Shown in pieces: positions 62,159 to 64,000 of a stretch of 64,000 nucleotides of DNA; position 1 is the first letter of the stretch, and each line of letters begins with the position of its first letter. Source of the DNA: Geothermobacter sp964501815. Its GTDB lineage: Bacteria; Desulfobacterota; Desulfuromonadia; Desulfuromonadales; Geothermobacteraceae. The notes beneath the pieces are model-generated. The model saw only the letters and a list, made by a program, of their open reading frames with translations, was not told the origin of the DNA and did no database searches. The stretch lies in NCBI GenBank assembly GCA_964501815.1, contig CAZCUR010000003.1, positions 11,683 to 75,682 on the forward strand, in the 5' to 3' direction. The position numbers and the translations under genes are program-made.

Positions 62159-63565
62159 ATGAATAAAGGGAAAATCACACAGGTTATCGGTCCGGTTGTC
62201 GACGTCGAGTTCGAGTCGGGCAAACTGCCGGAAATCTATCACGCCCTGAAAATCACCAATCCCGCCATTGACGACCGGGAGTGGAACCTGGTGGTCGAGG
62301 TGGCCCAGCACCTGGGTGAAAACACCGTGCGCACCATCGCCATGGATACCACCGACGGTCTGGTCCGTGGCCAGGAAGTGCTCGACACCGGCAAGCAGAT
62401 TGTCATGCCGGTCGGCCGCAAGACCCTTGGCCGTATCCTGAACGTCGTCGGCGAACCGGTCGACGAGGCCGGACCGGTCGGTGCCGAACAGGAGTGGGAA
62501 ATCCATCGTCCCACGCCCGAATTCGTGGAACAGTCGGTCGATGTTCAGGCTTTTGAGACCGGCATCAAGGTTGTCGACCTGCTCGCCCCCTACGCCCGAG
62601 GCGGCAAGATCGGCCTGTTCGGCGGCGCCGGTGTCGGCAAGACCGTTCTGATCATGGAGCTGATTCACAACATCGCCAAGCAGCACGGCGGCTTCTCGGT
62701 CTTCGCCGGTGTCGGGGAGCGCACCCGCGAGGGGAACGACCTCTGGCACGAAATGAAGGATTCCGGCGTTCTCGACAAGGCCGCCCTGATCTACGGCCAG
62801 ATGAACGAGCCCCCCGGGGCCCGTGCCCGTGTCGCCCTGTCGGCCCTGACCGTCGCCGAATACTTCCGCGATGAGGAAGGCCAGGACGTGCTGCTGTTCA
62901 TCGACAACATCTTCCGCTTTACCCAGGCCGGTTCCGAGGTGTCGGCGCTGCTCGGCCGCATCCCTTCCGCCGTCGGTTACCAGCCGACCCTGGCGACCGA
63001 GATGGGTGCCCTGCAGGAGCGGATCACCACGACAACCAAAGGTTCCATCACCTCGGTTCAGGCCATCTACGTGCCGGCCGACGACCTGACCGACCCCGCT
63101 CCGGCGACCACCTTCGCCCACCTGGACGCGACCACGGTTCTGTCGCGCCAGATCGCCGAGCTGGGCATCTACCCTGCTGTCGACCCGCTTGATTCGACCA
63201 GCCGGATTCTGGACCCGCAGATTGTCGGTGAAGAGCATTACAAGGTTGCCCGTGACGTGCAGTACATCCTGCAGCGCTACAAGGACCTGCAGGACATCAT
63301 CGCCATCCTCGGTATGGACGAACTGTCCGAGGAGGACAAGCTGATCGTCGCCCGCGCCCGCAAGATCCAGCGTTTCCTCTCCCAGCCCTTCCATGTTGCC
63401 GAGGTTTTCACCGGTTCTCCCGGCAAGTACGTCGAGCTGAAGGACACCATCAAGGGCTTCAAGGAAATCGTCGAAGGCAAGCACGACGATGTCCCAGAGC
63501 AGGCCTTCTACATGGTCGGCACCATCGAAGAGGCACTGGAAAAAGCCAAGCAGCTGGCGGCCTGA
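62159..63565 (+). CDS. atpD: F-type ATP synthase subunit beta
   Basis: 468 residues. Walker A GLFGGAGVGKTVLIMELIHN, the catalytic glutamate region VGERTREGNDLWHEM, DVLLFIDNIFRFTQAGSEVSALLGR and the family signature PAVDPLDSTS. It is the catalytic F1 subunit. GCGGAGG precedes the ATG at 62159. Confidence 0.99.
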   Translation: MNKGKITQVIGPVVDVEFESGKLPEIYHALKITNPAIDDREWNLVVEVAQHLGENTVRTIAMDTTDGLVRGQEVLDTGKQIVMPVGRKTLGRILNVVGEPVDEAGPVGAEQEWEIHRPTPEFVEQSVDVQAFETGIKVVDLLAPYARGGKIGLFGGAGVGKTVLIMELIHNIAKQHGGFSVFAGVGERTREGNDLWHEMKDSGVLDKAALIYGQMNEPPGARARVALSALTVAEYFRDEEGQDVLLFIDNIFRFTQAGSEVSALLGRIPSAVGYQPTLATEMGALQERITTTTKGSITSVQAIYVPADDLTDPAPATTFAHLDATTVLSRQIAELGIYPAVDPLDSTSRILDPQIVGEEHYKVARDVQYILQRYKDLQDIIAILGMDELSEEDKLIVARARKIQRFLSQPFHVAEVFTGSPGKYVELKDTIKGFKEIVEGKHDDVPEQAFYMVGTIEEALEKAKQLAA

Positions 63566-63593
63566 TAGGGCCTTGCCCAGAGGATAGAGCCCA

Positions 63594-64000
63594 TGGCAGA
63601 AAGACTGACACTGGAACTGGTCACCCCGTATAAACGGGTTCTCACGGCGGAAGTCGATGAGGTTACCTTGCCCGGGAGCATGGGGGAGTTGGGGATCCTG
63701 CCCGGCCATACTCCCCTGTTGACCACTCTGAAAATAGGCGAATTGTCCTATCGCGATGGCGGCGAAACCTATCACGTGGCCGTTAACTGGGGCTATCTCG
63801 AGGTGGAGGATGACAAGGTCAATGTGCTGGTGGAAACCGCCGAGCCGGCCGACCAGATCGACCTTGAGCGCGCCAAAGCCGCCCTTGGGCGCGCTGAAGA
63901 GGCGCTGAAAAAGCTCTCCCCCGAGGACAAGGAGTATCGGGTTATGGAGGCGGCCCTGGAGCGTGCGCTCATCAGGATTCAGGTGGCGGGCAAAAAGGGA
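63594..64000 (+). CDS. atpC: F-type ATP synthase subunit epsilon, cut by the window end
   Basis: At least 135 residues: MAERLTLELVTPYKRVLTAEV, then VTLPGSMGELGILPGHTPLLTTL (the beta-sandwich domain) and AKAALGRAEEALKKLSPEDKEY (the C-terminal helices). The frame is open at base 64000; only the last few residues are missing. It regulates rotation and ATP hydrolysis. Confidence 0.97.

Noticed and set aside
62108..63775. Long - strand open frame opposite atpD
   Set aside because: Shadow of atpD; no family resemblance.

Overview
This window reads as the replication-origin region of the chromosome of a Gram-negative, diazotrophic deltaproteobacterium, most likely Desulfuromonadales/Geobacterales. 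The grounds are the gene order around dnaA, a split F-type ATP synthase operon with both b' and b subunits but no a or c genes, a Tol-Pal envelope, and a nitrogen-fixation locus carrying a Geobacter-type GnfK/GnfR two-component pair. Assignment is by recognition of protein families and gene order; no database search was run.

Layout. (1) Positions 1-20,422 are a nitrogen island. It holds the end of nifN and a NifU-like/NifQ fusion on the + strand. On the - strand, in transcription order from right to left, lie arginase and a LOR/SDH-type ornithine-metabolism protein, the regulators gnfR-gnfK, glnB-amtB and a TorF-like porin, draT-draG, two small unknown proteins, a GNAT acetyltransferase, nifH-nifD-nifK, nifX-fdxB, a stand-alone NifX-type protein, nifB and a TauE/SafE transporter. 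(2) 20,541-23,665: bioA and a CPA2 antiporter with CBS domains on the + strand. (3) 23,751-28,512: tolQ-tolR-tolA-tolB-pal-cpoB on the - strand. (4) 28,600-32,308: a DUF2064 glycosyltransferase, folE2, queC and pyruvate kinase. (5) 32,473-34,881: a class A penicillin-binding protein. (6) 34,915-48,485: a long - strand run dnaA-dnaN-recF-gyrB-gyrA-TPR protein-gpsA-cyclophilin-EEP-nth-TAXI lipoprotein. (7) 48,787-64,000: a + strand run rpmH-rnpA-yidD-yidC-jag-mnmE-[parS]-mnmG-rsmG-parA-parB-bactofilin-atpX-F-H-A-G-D-C, the last gene cut by the window end.

How it works together. Nitrogenase (NifHDK) is supplied with cofactor by NifB, NifN (NifE lies outside the window), NifX-type carriers and the NifQ fusion, and with electrons probably by FdxB. 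Ammonium status is sensed by GlnB/AmtB, and DraT/DraG can switch NifH off by ADP-ribosylation. Two near-consensus sigma-54 promoters lie before nifH and glnB. The most striking feature is that the leaders of nifB, nifH (twice in tandem) and glnB-amtB all carry small hairpins with hexaloops of the form A-x-x-G-x-x overlapping the 5' arm of an intrinsic terminator. That is the expected RNA target of an ANTAR-domain antiterminator, and an ANTAR response regulator (GnfR) with its kinase is encoded next door. The window therefore appears to hold both the regulator and its RNA targets.

Other points of interest: a NifU-NifQ fusion lacking the first scaffold cysteine, large hairpin elements downstream of nifH and nifK, a perfect 16-bp parS palindrome between mnmE and mnmG, an 18-bp palindrome beside a DnaA box in the dnaA-rpmH gap, and an ATP synthase promoter whose spacer is also one arm of the upstream operon's terminator. 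No rRNA, tRNA, CRISPR array or insertion sequence was recognised.
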